From Clostridiales bacterium (GTDB lineage Bacteria > Acidobacteriota > Aminicenantia > Aminicenantales > UBA8522): DNA of 64,000 nt. The DNA is taken from positions 115,776 through 179,775 of the forward strand of contig JARYMI010000004.1 in the NCBI GenBank assembly GCA_029907205.1. Direction: 5' to 3'. Below, piece by piece: positions 29,931-39,024 of this stretch. The first letter of the stretch is position 1. Each line of letters starts with the position of its first letter. Under the pieces are notes generated by a model. That model worked only from the letters and a program-made list of their open reading frames with translations. It was not told where the DNA came from and did not search any database. The position numbers and the translations under genes were made by a program.

Positions 29931-31085
29931 ATGATCAAGGCGAAACCAGAGGATTTCGTCGTCGAGGAAAGAGCGAACCTTCGCCTCCAGCCCCGGGGAC
30001 AGCACCGAGTCTACCTTCTTAAAAAATCGCACTGGAACACGCTCGACCTGATTCGTTTTCTATCCCACTCCCTCTCCCTGCCTCTCGATAAGTTCTCTTA
30101 CGGCGGGAAGAAAGACAGGCATGGTCTGACGCATCAGTTCATCGCCATCCAGGATCAAGCCGACTTCAGCCGCGAGGGAAAAGATTTCGCCCTTGAGTCT
30201 CGGGGCTTCATGGACCGGCCCATGAGTCCCGATCTCATCACGGGCAATGCGTTCACGGTGACGATAAGAGACTTCGAGGACTTAATACCGGTAGAAAAAA
30301 ACGTCGAGGAGGTCAAAAAAACGGGCTTCCCTAATTTTTTTGACGACCAGAGGTTCCGGAGTTATGACCCCGAAAGAGGCTTTTTTGCCGAGAAGATACT
30401 CCGGCGCCACTGGAACGGGGCGCTCCAGGTTTTTCTGACCAGCACAGGGGCTGAGGACGGAAAGAAAGAACGCGAACGGAGAGAGGCCATTTATAGAGAC
30501 TGGAAGAATTGGCGAGCCTGCCTGGATCACGCTATAAATCCGTTAGAAAAAAAGATTTTCAGCTTTCTAAACAACCATCCGAAGGGTTTTTTCAGGGCCC
30601 TGCATCTGATTCCGGCGGAGGAAGTCTCGATGTTTTTCTCCGCCTTCCAGTCGCACCTCTGGAACGAAGTTCTCCGCAGAGTCATCAAGCTCAAAATTGG
30701 TGATGTCGAGGAAATCATGGGTACTGAGGGGAGCTATCTTTTCTGGACGAAGCTGGATGAAGATCTCCTCTCCTACTTGAACAGCCTTGAAATCCCCACG
30801 GCCGCCGTGAAGACGGACTTCTCTGATGCCTTCACCCGCTCTCTTAATGAAGAGATACTGCGAGAAAAAAACCTCCAGCCGAGTTTCTTCCGGACGAAGG
30901 CGCTCCGTAAGGTTTATTTCCGCTCGTTCAGACGAAAAGCCCTGCTTATCCCCGACGACCTCCGCGTTATCGCGGAAGGAGAGGATGAGTTCCATCCAGA
31001 CAGGAAGAAACTCACCCTGTCGTTTTTCCTCCCCCGCGGAGCCTATGGAACCATGCTTATCAAAAGGATTTCCTTAGAAACGTGA
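29931..31085 (+). CDS. truD: tRNA pseudouridine(13) synthase TruD
   Basis: PEDFVVEE, FSYGGKKDRHGLTHQFIAI and FFSAFQSHLWNEVLRR are TruD motifs. Confidence 0.88.
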   Translation: MIKAKPEDFVVEERANLRLQPRGQHRVYLLKKSHWNTLDLIRFLSHSLSLPLDKFSYGGKKDRHGLTHQFIAIQDQADFSREGKDFALESRGFMDRPMSPDLITGNAFTVTIRDFEDLIPVEKNVEEVKKTGFPNFFDDQRFRSYDPERGFFAEKILRRHWNGALQVFLTSTGAEDGKKERERREAIYRDWKNWRACLDHAINPLEKKIFSFLNNHPKGFFRALHLIPAEEVSMFFSAFQSHLWNEVLRRVIKLKIGDVEEIMGTEGSYLFWTKLDEDLLSYLNSLEIPTAAVKTDFSDAFTRSLNEEILREKNLQPSFFRTKALRKVYFRSFRRKALLIPDDLRVIAEGEDEFHPDRKKLTLSFFLPRGAYGTMLIKRISLET

Positions 31086-31100
31086 GCTTCTCCGAAATTC

Positions 31101-31249
31101 GGGGGACGCCATACGTAATATACTTAATTCATCACCGGGTTATTATACCGCTTTCACCAAGTGAATATGCCCCCACTTTCTATGCTACAGCGATTAGTAA
31201 ACCAGTCACACTTTGCCCGCAATTAAGTGAATTACGTATGCTGTCCCCC
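31101..31249. mobile_element. MITE/REP-like palindromic element, 149 bp, with ~29-bp imperfect terminal inverted repeats
   Basis: Left end GGGGGACGCCATACGTAATATACTTAATT; reverse complement of right end GGGGGACAGCATACGTAATTCACTTAATT. Confidence 0.8.
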
Positions 31250-31310
31250 TTATAAACTTGACAGGGATTTCCCGCTAAAGATATATTCTGCAGGAATAGA
31301 AACGAGGCCA

Positions 31311-32132
31311 ATGAACAAGAGAAGGCTTCCGCTTAGAATCCGCCGGCTGACCAGCCACGCCGAGTTTGCCAAGATCGTTCGCATCCAGAAAGCCGTCTGG
31401 AAACACGATGACATTGACCTTACACCCACCCATCAGTTCTGCATCACCTCCCAGATGGGAGCAATCCTCCTGGGGGCTTACGTCGGAGGGGAACTCGCCG
31501 GCTTTGTCTATTCCTTCCCCACCATCTTCGACAACAAGCTGCGCCAGCATTCTCACCTATTGGCAGTCCTCCCGGATTACCAAGGCCTCGGGATCGGTAA
31601 AAAACTGAAATGGGCGCAGCGGAAATGGGCCCTGAGGCTGGGATACGACCTGATCACCTGGACCTTTGACCCCCTTGTCGCCCGGAATGCTAACCTCAAC
31701 CTGCACACCCTGGGCGCAATAACCAGGATCTACTGGCCGAATTTTTATGGGACGACATCTTCCCTGACCCACGGTCTGAACATCCCAACCGACCGGTTTC
31801 TTGTCGAGTGGCCGATAAAGACAGCCCGGGTTGAAAGACACTGGAGGGAGAGGTTCGAGGCCTTTGACGAAAAAAAGTTGCCCAAGGCTCTTGAGAGAAA
31901 ATCCGCTGCCCCAGATTCCTGGCCGGGCAAAGCAAGACTCAACCTTGACGATAAAATCATCCTGGCCGAGGTCCTGCAGGAGATAAACACAAGCCGCGCG
32001 GCGCCTTCCCTCATCGTGGCCTGGCAGGCTTGTCTCCGCAAAGTCATGCAGAGATATTTCGAGCGGGGCTATGCGGCAACCGATTTTCTTTACAAAGATC
32101 GCTGTTTTTATGTCCTCAAGAAGCAAGCCTAA
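31311..32132 (+). CDS. GNAT superfamily acetyltransferase (COG3375-like)
   Basis: GAYVGGELAGFVYSFP, HSHLLAVLPDYQGLGIGKKLKWAQRKWAL, ITWTFDPLVARNANLNLHTLGAI; track start at 31227 lies inside the MITE, so start moved to 31311. Confidence 0.82.
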   Translation: MNKRRLPLRIRRLTSHAEFAKIVRIQKAVWKHDDIDLTPTHQFCITSQMGAILLGAYVGGELAGFVYSFPTIFDNKLRQHSHLLAVLPDYQGLGIGKKLKWAQRKWALRLGYDLITWTFDPLVARNANLNLHTLGAITRIYWPNFYGTTSSLTHGLNIPTDRFLVEWPIKTARVERHWRERFEAFDEKKLPKALERKSAAPDSWPGKARLNLDDKIILAEVLQEINTSRAAPSLIVAWQACLRKVMQRYFERGYAATDFLYKDRCFYVLKKQA

Positions 32133-33811
32133 GTGCGAGACGCCCGCTCAAGCCTTTTCATCACCGCAAAGATGAACCCGGCAGAAAGAAGACAGCAAAT
32201 AACGAGGATCAGCCACAACGACCACAAGGGCACCCGCAACCAGAAATAGCCGATGACAGCGACAAGATAGTTCCCGATGGCTGTTGCGGCGAACCAGCCG
32301 CCCTGCATCATTCCTTTGTACTTGGGAGGCGCCACTCGTGAGACAAAAGAGATTCCCATCGGGCTGAGGAAGAGCTCAGCGATCGTCAGCAAGAAATACG
32401 TCGCGATCAGCCAGTAGACCGAAACAAGCTCTCCAGCCGGCGCCACCTGTCCGCCGAGTTCCTTCGGGCTTGGCAGTCCAACCGAGCCGAAAACAAGAAG
32501 GAGGAAGCCAACCGCAGTGATGAGCATGCCGATGCCGATTTTCCTCGGCGCCGAAGGCTCTTTCCCCTTCCTGTTCAGATAGCCGAACAGGCCGACAACG
32601 ACTGGGGTCAGTGCAACGATAAAAAACGGGTTGAAATGCTGGAATTTTTGCGGCGTGAACGGGTTGACGTCCCCGTAGCTTCCGTATCTCTGGAGAGCGA
32701 GGAGGCCAAACCCGATAAAAGCCAGCCCGCCGAGCAACCGCGTTCCGGCGCCAGAGCTTTTCCTGAGCAGGAAAACAAGGCCCACGGCGGCCAGGAAGAC
32801 GGCCAGAAGGCCAAAAAGGTCAAAAAGCAGGTTCGCGATCCTGCCCACGCTCGGCACCGTGTAATCCCGGGCAAAATAGGTCATCGTGACCGCGCTCTGG
32901 TGGAAAGACATCCAGAAGAAGATGACGACCAAAAACACGAGAATGAGGGCGACCAGCCGTTCCCTTGTCTGCTGGGGAGTCAGCTCGACAACCTGAGACT
33001 TGAGCGCTTCCGATTTGGCTTTCTGTTTTTCAGTGAAATCGGCCTGCCGGTAAAACTTCCGGAAACCCCAGAAGATGAGCATGGAGATGATCAGGCTGAC
33101 GCAGGCCACGCCGAAGCCGTAATGGTAGGATTTGCTCAGGGCGTTGATGTATCTTTCCGAAAACCCGGTGAGCGTTTCCAGGGTGACGCCCGGGTCCTGC
33201 AGCCGGGCGATGGAGAGATACTCGCCCGCCTCGGCCAGTTTTCCCTTCAGGAAATCGTTGGCCAGCGCCGGGATCCTTGCATCATAGACATAATTCGATG
33301 CAGCCAGAATCCAGTTGCTGACCTTTTCTGAGGCTGTCGGCGCGAACATCGCGCCGATGTTAATCCCCATGTAAAAAATGTTGAACGCCCTGTCGCGCAA
33401 GGCGCCGTACTGGGGGTCGTCGTAGAGATTCCCCACGAGCGCCTGGAGGTTTCCCTTAAAAAACCCTGTGCCAAGGGCGATCGTGGCCAGGGCGGCGATG
33501 ACGAGAGCGAAATTCGTCTCCCTGACGCTCGGGATCGCGAGCAGCAGGTAGCCTAGGAACATGACGATAAGACCAAGGCTGATCGTCCTCCCGTAGCCCA
33601 ATAGCCTGTCTGCTACGACTCCCCCGAGAAGGGGAAAAAAATAAACGCAGAAGAGGAAAATTCCATAGACTAAACTCGATTGGGCGGCGTTGAGACCGTA
33701 CTTGGCTTGAAGGAAGAGGACAAAGATACTGATCATCGTGTAGAACCCGAACCGCTCGCCCATGTTGGCAAAAAAGGCGATAAACAGACCCTTGGGATGG
33801 CCTTTGAACAT
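32129..33811 (-). CDS. POT/PTR-family proton-coupled peptide MFS transporter
   Basis: GVVADRLLGYGRTISLG, GTGFFKGNLQALVGNLY, FYMGINIGAMFAP, ELFLSPMGISFVSRVAP. Confidence 0.92.
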   Translation of the reverse strand: MFKGHPKGLFIAFFANMGERFGFYTMISIFVLFLQAKYGLNAAQSSLVYGIFLFCVYFFPLLGGVVADRLLGYGRTISLGLIVMFLGYLLLAIPSVRETNFALVIAALATIALGTGFFKGNLQALVGNLYDDPQYGALRDRAFNIFYMGINIGAMFAPTASEKVSNWILAASNYVYDARIPALANDFLKGKLAEAGEYLSIARLQDPGVTLETLTGFSERYINALSKSYHYGFGVACVSLIISMLIFWGFRKFYRQADFTEKQKAKSEALKSQVVELTPQQTRERLVALILVFLVVIFFWMSFHQSAVTMTYFARDYTVPSVGRIANLLFDLFGLLAVFLAAVGLVFLLRKSSGAGTRLLGGLAFIGFGLLALQRYGSYGDVNPFTPQKFQHFNPFFIVALTPVVVGLFGYLNRKGKEPSAPRKIGIGMLITAVGFLLLVFGSVGLPSPKELGGQVAPAGELVSVYWLIATYFLLTIAELFLSPMGISFVSRVAPPKYKGMMQGGWFAATAIGNYLVAVIGYFWLRVPLWSLWLILVICCLLSAGFIFAVMKRLERASRT

Positions 33812-33958
33812 GGCTCACCGTCCTTGTTAGTTCAAGCTGGCGCGGCCTACTATAGAAATTCTTTCCCCTCTTGTCAATAAAAAACATTGGCCTTCTTATT
33901 GAATGTTCAAATGTCCGGCGTTGACACGGGCGCTTCTCCGGTCATATAGTGTGGACCG

Positions 33959-35905
33959 ATGCAGATAGAACGTGAGGCCGGCCCTGAGATCATCCTTGCT
34001 TCCCGGTCGCCGCGACGGCAAGAGCTCCTGAGGAAAATCGTCACCCGCTTCCGGGTTGTCCCGAGCCAGGTGGACGAAGAGAACTTCTGGGAACAGGACC
34101 CGGTTCGCTTCGCCATTCATGCTGCCGAAGCCAAAGCGCGGGATGTGGCCGAGAAATTCCCGCGAGCACTCGTCCTTGGCGCAGATACTCTCGTCTGCCT
34201 GGGAAAGGAAATCCTCGGCAAGCCGAAAGACAGGCTTGACGCCAGGCAGATGATCAAAAAACTTTCCGGACAGAGGCACCGCGTGATTACCGCCGTCGCC
34301 CTTTATAAAAAGGACGAAGACAGGCTCCTCTCCGATTACGAGATCAGCCATGTCCGCTTCAAGCCATTAACCGATGAAGAGATCGAAAGCTATCTTGCGG
34401 CCGGCGAGTTCGCTGACAAAGCCGGAAGTTACGCCATTCAAAAGGTCGGGGATGCCTTCGTCGAAAAACTCGAGGGCGACTACGACAATGTCGTCGGCCT
34501 TCCCGTTAAGAGAGTCAAGAGGCTGCTGGCCGAGTTCTTGAGCCAGGAGCATTCCGCTACTATCACGGATATCGCTTTCCCGAACGACTGGGGTGTGGCC
34601 ACGATAGACAAAGCGGTCACTTTTGTCCCCGGAACTATCGTCGGCGATAAAGTCAGGATAAGAATCGTACGGAAAAAGAAAAAGCACTTTTTCGGCCGAG
34701 TGATCAACTTCACTTCTCGTTCACCTTTTCGGGTGGAGCCAGAATGTCCCCATTTCGGCGAGTGCGGCGGCTGCGCCTTCCAGAACCTGGCTTATTCCAA
34801 GCAGCTCGAGCTCAAGGAGAACTATCTTCTCCGAACCCTCAAGAGAATCGGGAAAATCGAAGCAACCGGGCTGGAAAAAGAGCCCATCATCCCTTCGCCG
34901 GATATCTATTTCTACAGGAACAAGATGGAGTTTGCCTTCGGAGGAGAAGGCCGCCGCGTCTTTCTTGGCCTTCGCCAGCGCACTTCTCCTCTGGCAAAAG
35001 GCGAAAGAAGCACTGTAGAGCTCAAAAAATGCCCTATCTTCAGCCCCGCTTTTGAAGAGATTTTTCCTTTTGTTGCGAGCTTTGCTAATGAGACAGGACT
35101 CCCCGCCTACGACCCGGACCGCCGAGAAGGCTATTTCCGGAATCTCGTTTTGAGAGAAGGAAAAGCAAGCGGCGATATCCTCGCTATCCTGGTGACGAAG
35201 AGCGGCCGGAAGCCGGAAGTCTGGCGGCTCGCCGAGACGTTAGAACGCCGGTTCTCCCTGCTGAAAAGCTTCTGGTGGGTGGAAACAGACCGGGTTTCCG
35301 ATGTCGTCGATTTCTCCGCGAAAAAGCTCATCTCCGGCAAGAAATTCATCGAGGATTCTATGGGAGGGTTTCGGTTTCGCATCTACCCTGAATCCTTCTT
35401 CCAGCCTAACCCGAGGGCAGCGGAGATTCTCTACAGCAAGATTGCAGCCGAAGCAAAAGCCAGAGGAAGCCGGAAAGTCCTGGGTCTTTACTGCGGGCCG
35501 GGGTCAATCGAAATTTTCCTATCGCGGACCGTAGACGAAGTCGTCGGCGTCGATTCTGAGCCGACGAACATCACGACGGCCGTGGAAAACTGCCGAGCGA
35601 ACGGCATCCCTAACTGCCGCTTTATCGAAGGCCGCGTCGAGCTGGTTCTCAAGAAGGACGATTTCCGCAGCTTTGACCTCGTTGTGCTCGACCCTCCCCG
35701 GGCTGGAATCAGCGCCAAAGGACTTAAACACATCATCTCCCTGAACATTCCGGCCATCTTTTATGTCTCTTGTAACCCGGCTGCCCTGGCCCGCGACCTA
35801 AGCCTTTTTGCCCAGCAAGGTTACAGGCTCCAGAAGCTCTCCATCTTCGACTTTTTCCCTCACACGCCTCATCTTGAGTCGCTAGCCATCATCGCCAGAG
35901 ACTGA
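33959..35905 (+). CDS. Fusion: Maf nucleotide pyrophosphatase + TRAM/TrmA-RlmD-type [4Fe-4S] RNA (uracil-C5)-methyltransferase
   Basis: Maf: ILASRSPRRQELLRK, LGADTLV, ADKAGSYAIQ, GDYDNVVGLPV; TRAM: ITDIAFPNDWGVATIDKAVTFVPGTIVGDKVRIRIV; Fe-S: CPHFGECGGCAFQ...KKCPIF; MTase: GLYCGPGSIEIF, LDPPRAG, YVSCNPAALARDL. Confidence 0.93.
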   Translation: MQIEREAGPEIILASRSPRRQELLRKIVTRFRVVPSQVDEENFWEQDPVRFAIHAAEAKARDVAEKFPRALVLGADTLVCLGKEILGKPKDRLDARQMIKKLSGQRHRVITAVALYKKDEDRLLSDYEISHVRFKPLTDEEIESYLAAGEFADKAGSYAIQKVGDAFVEKLEGDYDNVVGLPVKRVKRLLAEFLSQEHSATITDIAFPNDWGVATIDKAVTFVPGTIVGDKVRIRIVRKKKKHFFGRVINFTSRSPFRVEPECPHFGECGGCAFQNLAYSKQLELKENYLLRTLKRIGKIEATGLEKEPIIPSPDIYFYRNKMEFAFGGEGRRVFLGLRQRTSPLAKGERSTVELKKCPIFSPAFEEIFPFVASFANETGLPAYDPDRREGYFRNLVLREGKASGDILAILVTKSGRKPEVWRLAETLERRFSLLKSFWWVETDRVSDVVDFSAKKLISGKKFIEDSMGGFRFRIYPESFFQPNPRAAEILYSKIAAEAKARGSRKVLGLYCGPGSIEIFLSRTVDEVVGVDSEPTNITTAVENCRANGIPNCRFIEGRVELVLKKDDFRSFDLVVLDPPRAGISAKGLKHIISLNIPAIFYVSCNPAALARDLSLFAQQGYRLQKLSIFDFFPHTPHLESLAIIARD

Positions 35906-35967
35906 GTTGTTTTACATTCGGCCCAAACTTTATTAGAATTTCTCCGTATAAAAAACGGGAGGATTTC

Positions 35968-36690
35968 ATGGACGCAGTTCTTGAAGTCGAAGGCCTGAAA
36001 AAAAATTACGGCAGCCTGGAAGCTCTCAAGGGCATCAGCTTCCAGGTCAAGCCGGGGGAAATTTTCGCTCTTATCGGCCCGAACGGAGCCGGAAAGACAA
36101 CGGCTCTCCGCATCGTGGCCACACTCCTCTCAGCTTCAGATGGGAAAGTCACGTTTCTCGGGCACGACCTGAAAAAGGAGCCGGAAAAATTCCGGGAAAA
36201 AATCAGCTATCTTCCGGAGGAAGCGGGAGCGTACAGGAACCTCAAAGGCATCGACTATTTGAGGTTCATGGCCAGGTTCTACGCCGATTCTGACGAGAAA
36301 ACCCGCGAATTCGTGGACCGAGCCAAGTCGATCGCCGACTTAGGGACGCGCCTCAACGAGAAGGCCGGCACGTATTCAAAGGGGATGGTGAGGAAACTCC
36401 TCCTCGGCCGGGCCCTCATGACCAGGCCGCATCTGGCCATCTTAGACGAACCCACCTCAGGCCTCGACGTCATCAACGCCCTCGAGGTGAGAGAGATCAT
36501 CAAGAAATTCGCCGCCGAAGGCATCTCCGTGCTCCTGTCCTCGCACAACATGTTAGAGATTGAGTTCCTGTCCGACCGGGTCGCTCTCATCGATAAGGGA
36601 GTCATCCTGGATTCCGGCACTTCCTCGGAGTTGAAAGAAAAATACCGGGCCGGAAACTTAGAAGAAGTCTTCAGGAGCGCCCTCAGATGA
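35968..36690 (+). CDS. ABC transporter ATP-binding protein (NatA-like)
   Basis: Walker A GPNGAGKTT, YSKGMVRKLLLGRALM signature, Walker B LAILDEPTSGLD. Confidence 0.95.
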   Translation: MDAVLEVEGLKKNYGSLEALKGISFQVKPGEIFALIGPNGAGKTTALRIVATLLSASDGKVTFLGHDLKKEPEKFREKISYLPEEAGAYRNLKGIDYLRFMARFYADSDEKTREFVDRAKSIADLGTRLNEKAGTYSKGMVRKLLLGRALMTRPHLAILDEPTSGLDVINALEVREIIKKFAAEGISVLLSSHNMLEIEFLSDRVALIDKGVILDSGTSSELKEKYRAGNLEEVFRSALR

Positions 36691-37979
36691 AAAAATTCCT
36701 CAACCTCCTGGCAAAGGAAATTAAAGAGCTCATCACCCTGCAACTCTTCATCTCCCTGCTTTTTACGATTTTCCTTTTCTACTTCATCGGCCAGATGGCC
36801 AAAAGCGAGATGAAAAGGGCCATGAGGACCCAAAAGATCGCCGTTCTCGACATGGACGCGTCAACGCTTTCCCAACAGCTAACCGACAGCCTAAACATGG
36901 CAAGGTTCCAGGTAGAAAAGCTCCGTGGCAAATCCAAAGAGGAAGCCGTGGAATGGACAAAAGCCAGCGATATCAACCTCCTTTTAGTCATTCCTCCCGG
37001 TTTCGGCGAATCCCTATCCACCTTAGAGTTGAAAGAGATGGAGACCTATTCTTTTTTGCGGAGCTTTTCCATCGTCGGAAGCCGGACCTCGGTCATCCTC
37101 GGAAGCGTCATCTCCGCCCTAAACAACTACATCTCGGATGACTTCCTAAAAAAGAAAATCCCTGACTTTAGCCCGGAAAAACTGAAAAAGCCGGTCCGAA
37201 GCAAGGATTTCGTCATCATTAAAGGCAGGATGGCTGAGGGTTCGGCCTCGTCGATCGCCGGGTTCATTTCCAACCAGTCCCTCTTTATCCCGATCATCCT
37301 GATGATGATCATCATCTATTCTTCCCAGATGGTCATTTCGGCCATCGCCATGGAGAAGCAGAACAAAACTTTGGAGACTTTGCTCACTGTCCCGATCAGC
37401 CGCACGTCCATCGTCACGACTAAGATGTTAGCTTCGGCTGTGGTCGGGCTGATTTCCGCCGTTATCTACATGTTCGGGTTCAGTTATTACATGTCTGGTT
37501 TCATGGGTGACGTTCGCCAACAAGTGGCATCAGAAGGCTTGGGCAGGGTCATCCAGGAGCTTGGTCTTGCGCCGACCGCCAACAGCTACCTCATCCTCGG
37601 AATTTCTTTGTTTCTGGCCATCCTCTGCGCCCTGGCCATGGCCACGATTCTCGGCGTTTTGGCCGAAGACTACCGCAGCGCTCAGAGTCTGATCATGCCG
37701 GTCATCTTTCTCGTCATGATTCCTTACTTCCTGTCCTTTTTCTCCGATATCAAGAATCTTTCCCTGCCCGTTAAGCTTTTTGTCTGGGCCATTCCCTTCT
37801 CCCATCCGTTCTTGACAACGCAAAACCTGCTTCTGGAAAACTACACGGCTGTCTTTGGCGGCATTGTCTACATGTTGGTCTTTTTCATCTTTTTGATCGC
37901 TATCGCCGCGCGCATCTTCTCTACCGATAGAGTTTTGACCATGAAGCTCAGATTCAGGAGAAAGAAGCTGCTGCTCTGA
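36687..37979 (+). CDS. ABC-2 type permease (NatB-like)
   Basis: Overlaps the ATPase gene by 4 nt; KQNKTLETLLTVPISRTSIVTTKMLASAVVG; TM helices. Confidence 0.88.
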   Translation: MKKFLNLLAKEIKELITLQLFISLLFTIFLFYFIGQMAKSEMKRAMRTQKIAVLDMDASTLSQQLTDSLNMARFQVEKLRGKSKEEAVEWTKASDINLLLVIPPGFGESLSTLELKEMETYSFLRSFSIVGSRTSVILGSVISALNNYISDDFLKKKIPDFSPEKLKKPVRSKDFVIIKGRMAEGSASSIAGFISNQSLFIPIILMMIIIYSSQMVISAIAMEKQNKTLETLLTVPISRTSIVTTKMLASAVVGLISAVIYMFGFSYYMSGFMGDVRQQVASEGLGRVIQELGLAPTANSYLILGISLFLAILCALAMATILGVLAEDYRSAQSLIMPVIFLVMIPYFLSFFSDIKNLSLPVKLFVWAIPFSHPFLTTQNLLLENYTAVFGGIVYMLVFFIFLIAIAARIFSTDRVLTMKLRFRRKKLLL

Positions 37980-38171
37980 ACAAAGCCCCCGAATCAACTG
38001 CTCAATCAGTGCACAGGGTTGAGACTTTCTTCAGAAATATTGTCAACGCGATCAAATTCGTTGCATCCCCCCCTCACCCCTCGAGGGGGAGGAAGACGGA
38101 ACCTTATGAACAATTGCGTTGATAAGAGTAAGTAAGTAGAGAAAGATCGAACTTCAGACTCGGGTGTCCGA

Positions 38172-38924
38172 TTATTTCCTGTGGCGGTAGTACTCGGCTG
38201 GCGTCTGGCTGGCGATATACTCCACAGCTTTTTGAATGCAGACCCGTATGGCCTTTTCTGTCGGCGTCTTTGAAAATCCGCCCAACGCTACAGGCAGCCT
38301 GCCGCCAATGTTTGTCTCTCCTTCACCTCCAAAGCTTGTCGCGCTTCCCTCGACCGTGGTCGCCGCCACAATCTGGGAAGTCTTGGCGTCGATGATCCTG
38401 AGGTCTATGGCAATATGAGCTTTCGTCAGCCCTCCGCCGACAGTCACGCCCAGAACCCGCGTTTCGCCGCCGACGCCTTTGGCTCCGCCCTCAAACTCGG
38501 TCACGGCCGCCGTGATGATCAAGTCTGCCCCGTAAATCTCTCCAATTGGAGCTTCGGTTCCCTTCTTGACGCGGCCTGAAGCTGCAAGGTCCTGCTCCTG
38601 GAGGACGGTGTCTAACTGTTCTCTCTCGAGGACGATGAAGCGGTTGGAGTTGAATAGCGCCGTGGTCAGCATGTCTCTCATCCCATCGCCGATCTCTTTG
38701 AAATGGATGCCGAACATCCCGAACCATCCCGTTGGACCTTCTCCCTTAGCTGTTTTGTCCCTGAATTCTCCGACAGCCAGCCGAGCCTTGGGGCCATCAT
38801 ACCGTTCAGCCCGGGCTTCGGCGATCGATGGACCTCCGGCCGAGGTCACCTTGGCCGTGGGAGCGCAGGACATCAAGAATCCAAAGATCATCACAAGAGA
38901 AAATAGAATAGACGCCTTCTTCAT
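38172..38924 (-). CDS. CsgG/HfaB-family lipoprotein
   Basis: Lipobox FGFLMSCAP; LAVGEFRDKT, DMLTTALFNSNRFIVLEREQLDTVLQEQDLAASGRV. Confidence 0.85.
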   Translation of the reverse strand: MKKASILFSLVMIFGFLMSCAPTAKVTSAGGPSIAEARAERYDGPKARLAVGEFRDKTAKGEGPTGWFGMFGIHFKEIGDGMRDMLTTALFNSNRFIVLEREQLDTVLQEQDLAASGRVKKGTEAPIGEIYGADLIITAAVTEFEGGAKGVGGETRVLGVTVGGGLTKAHIAIDLRIIDAKTSQIVAATTVEGSATSFGGEGETNIGGRLPVALGGFSKTPTEKAIRVCIQKAVEYIASQTPAEYYRHRK

Positions 38925-39024
38925 GTTTTCCTCCTGTCCGATTTTGAATTATATTGCCCGCTCATAGACTTGTCAATGAGAAGAGAGCCCTCGGAAGCAT
39001 CTCTAAACATGGGATATTTATGAT

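Noticed and set aside
31227-31310. Extended N-terminus of the GNAT ORF (MNYVCCPPYKLDRDFPLKIYSAGIETRP)
   Set aside because: Encoded partly by the right end of the MITE; true start is more likely ATG at 31311.
36279-36833. 184-aa minus-strand ORF over the ABC ATPase/permease genes
   Set aside because: Shadow ORF antisense to well-supported coding sequence; no recognisable domain.
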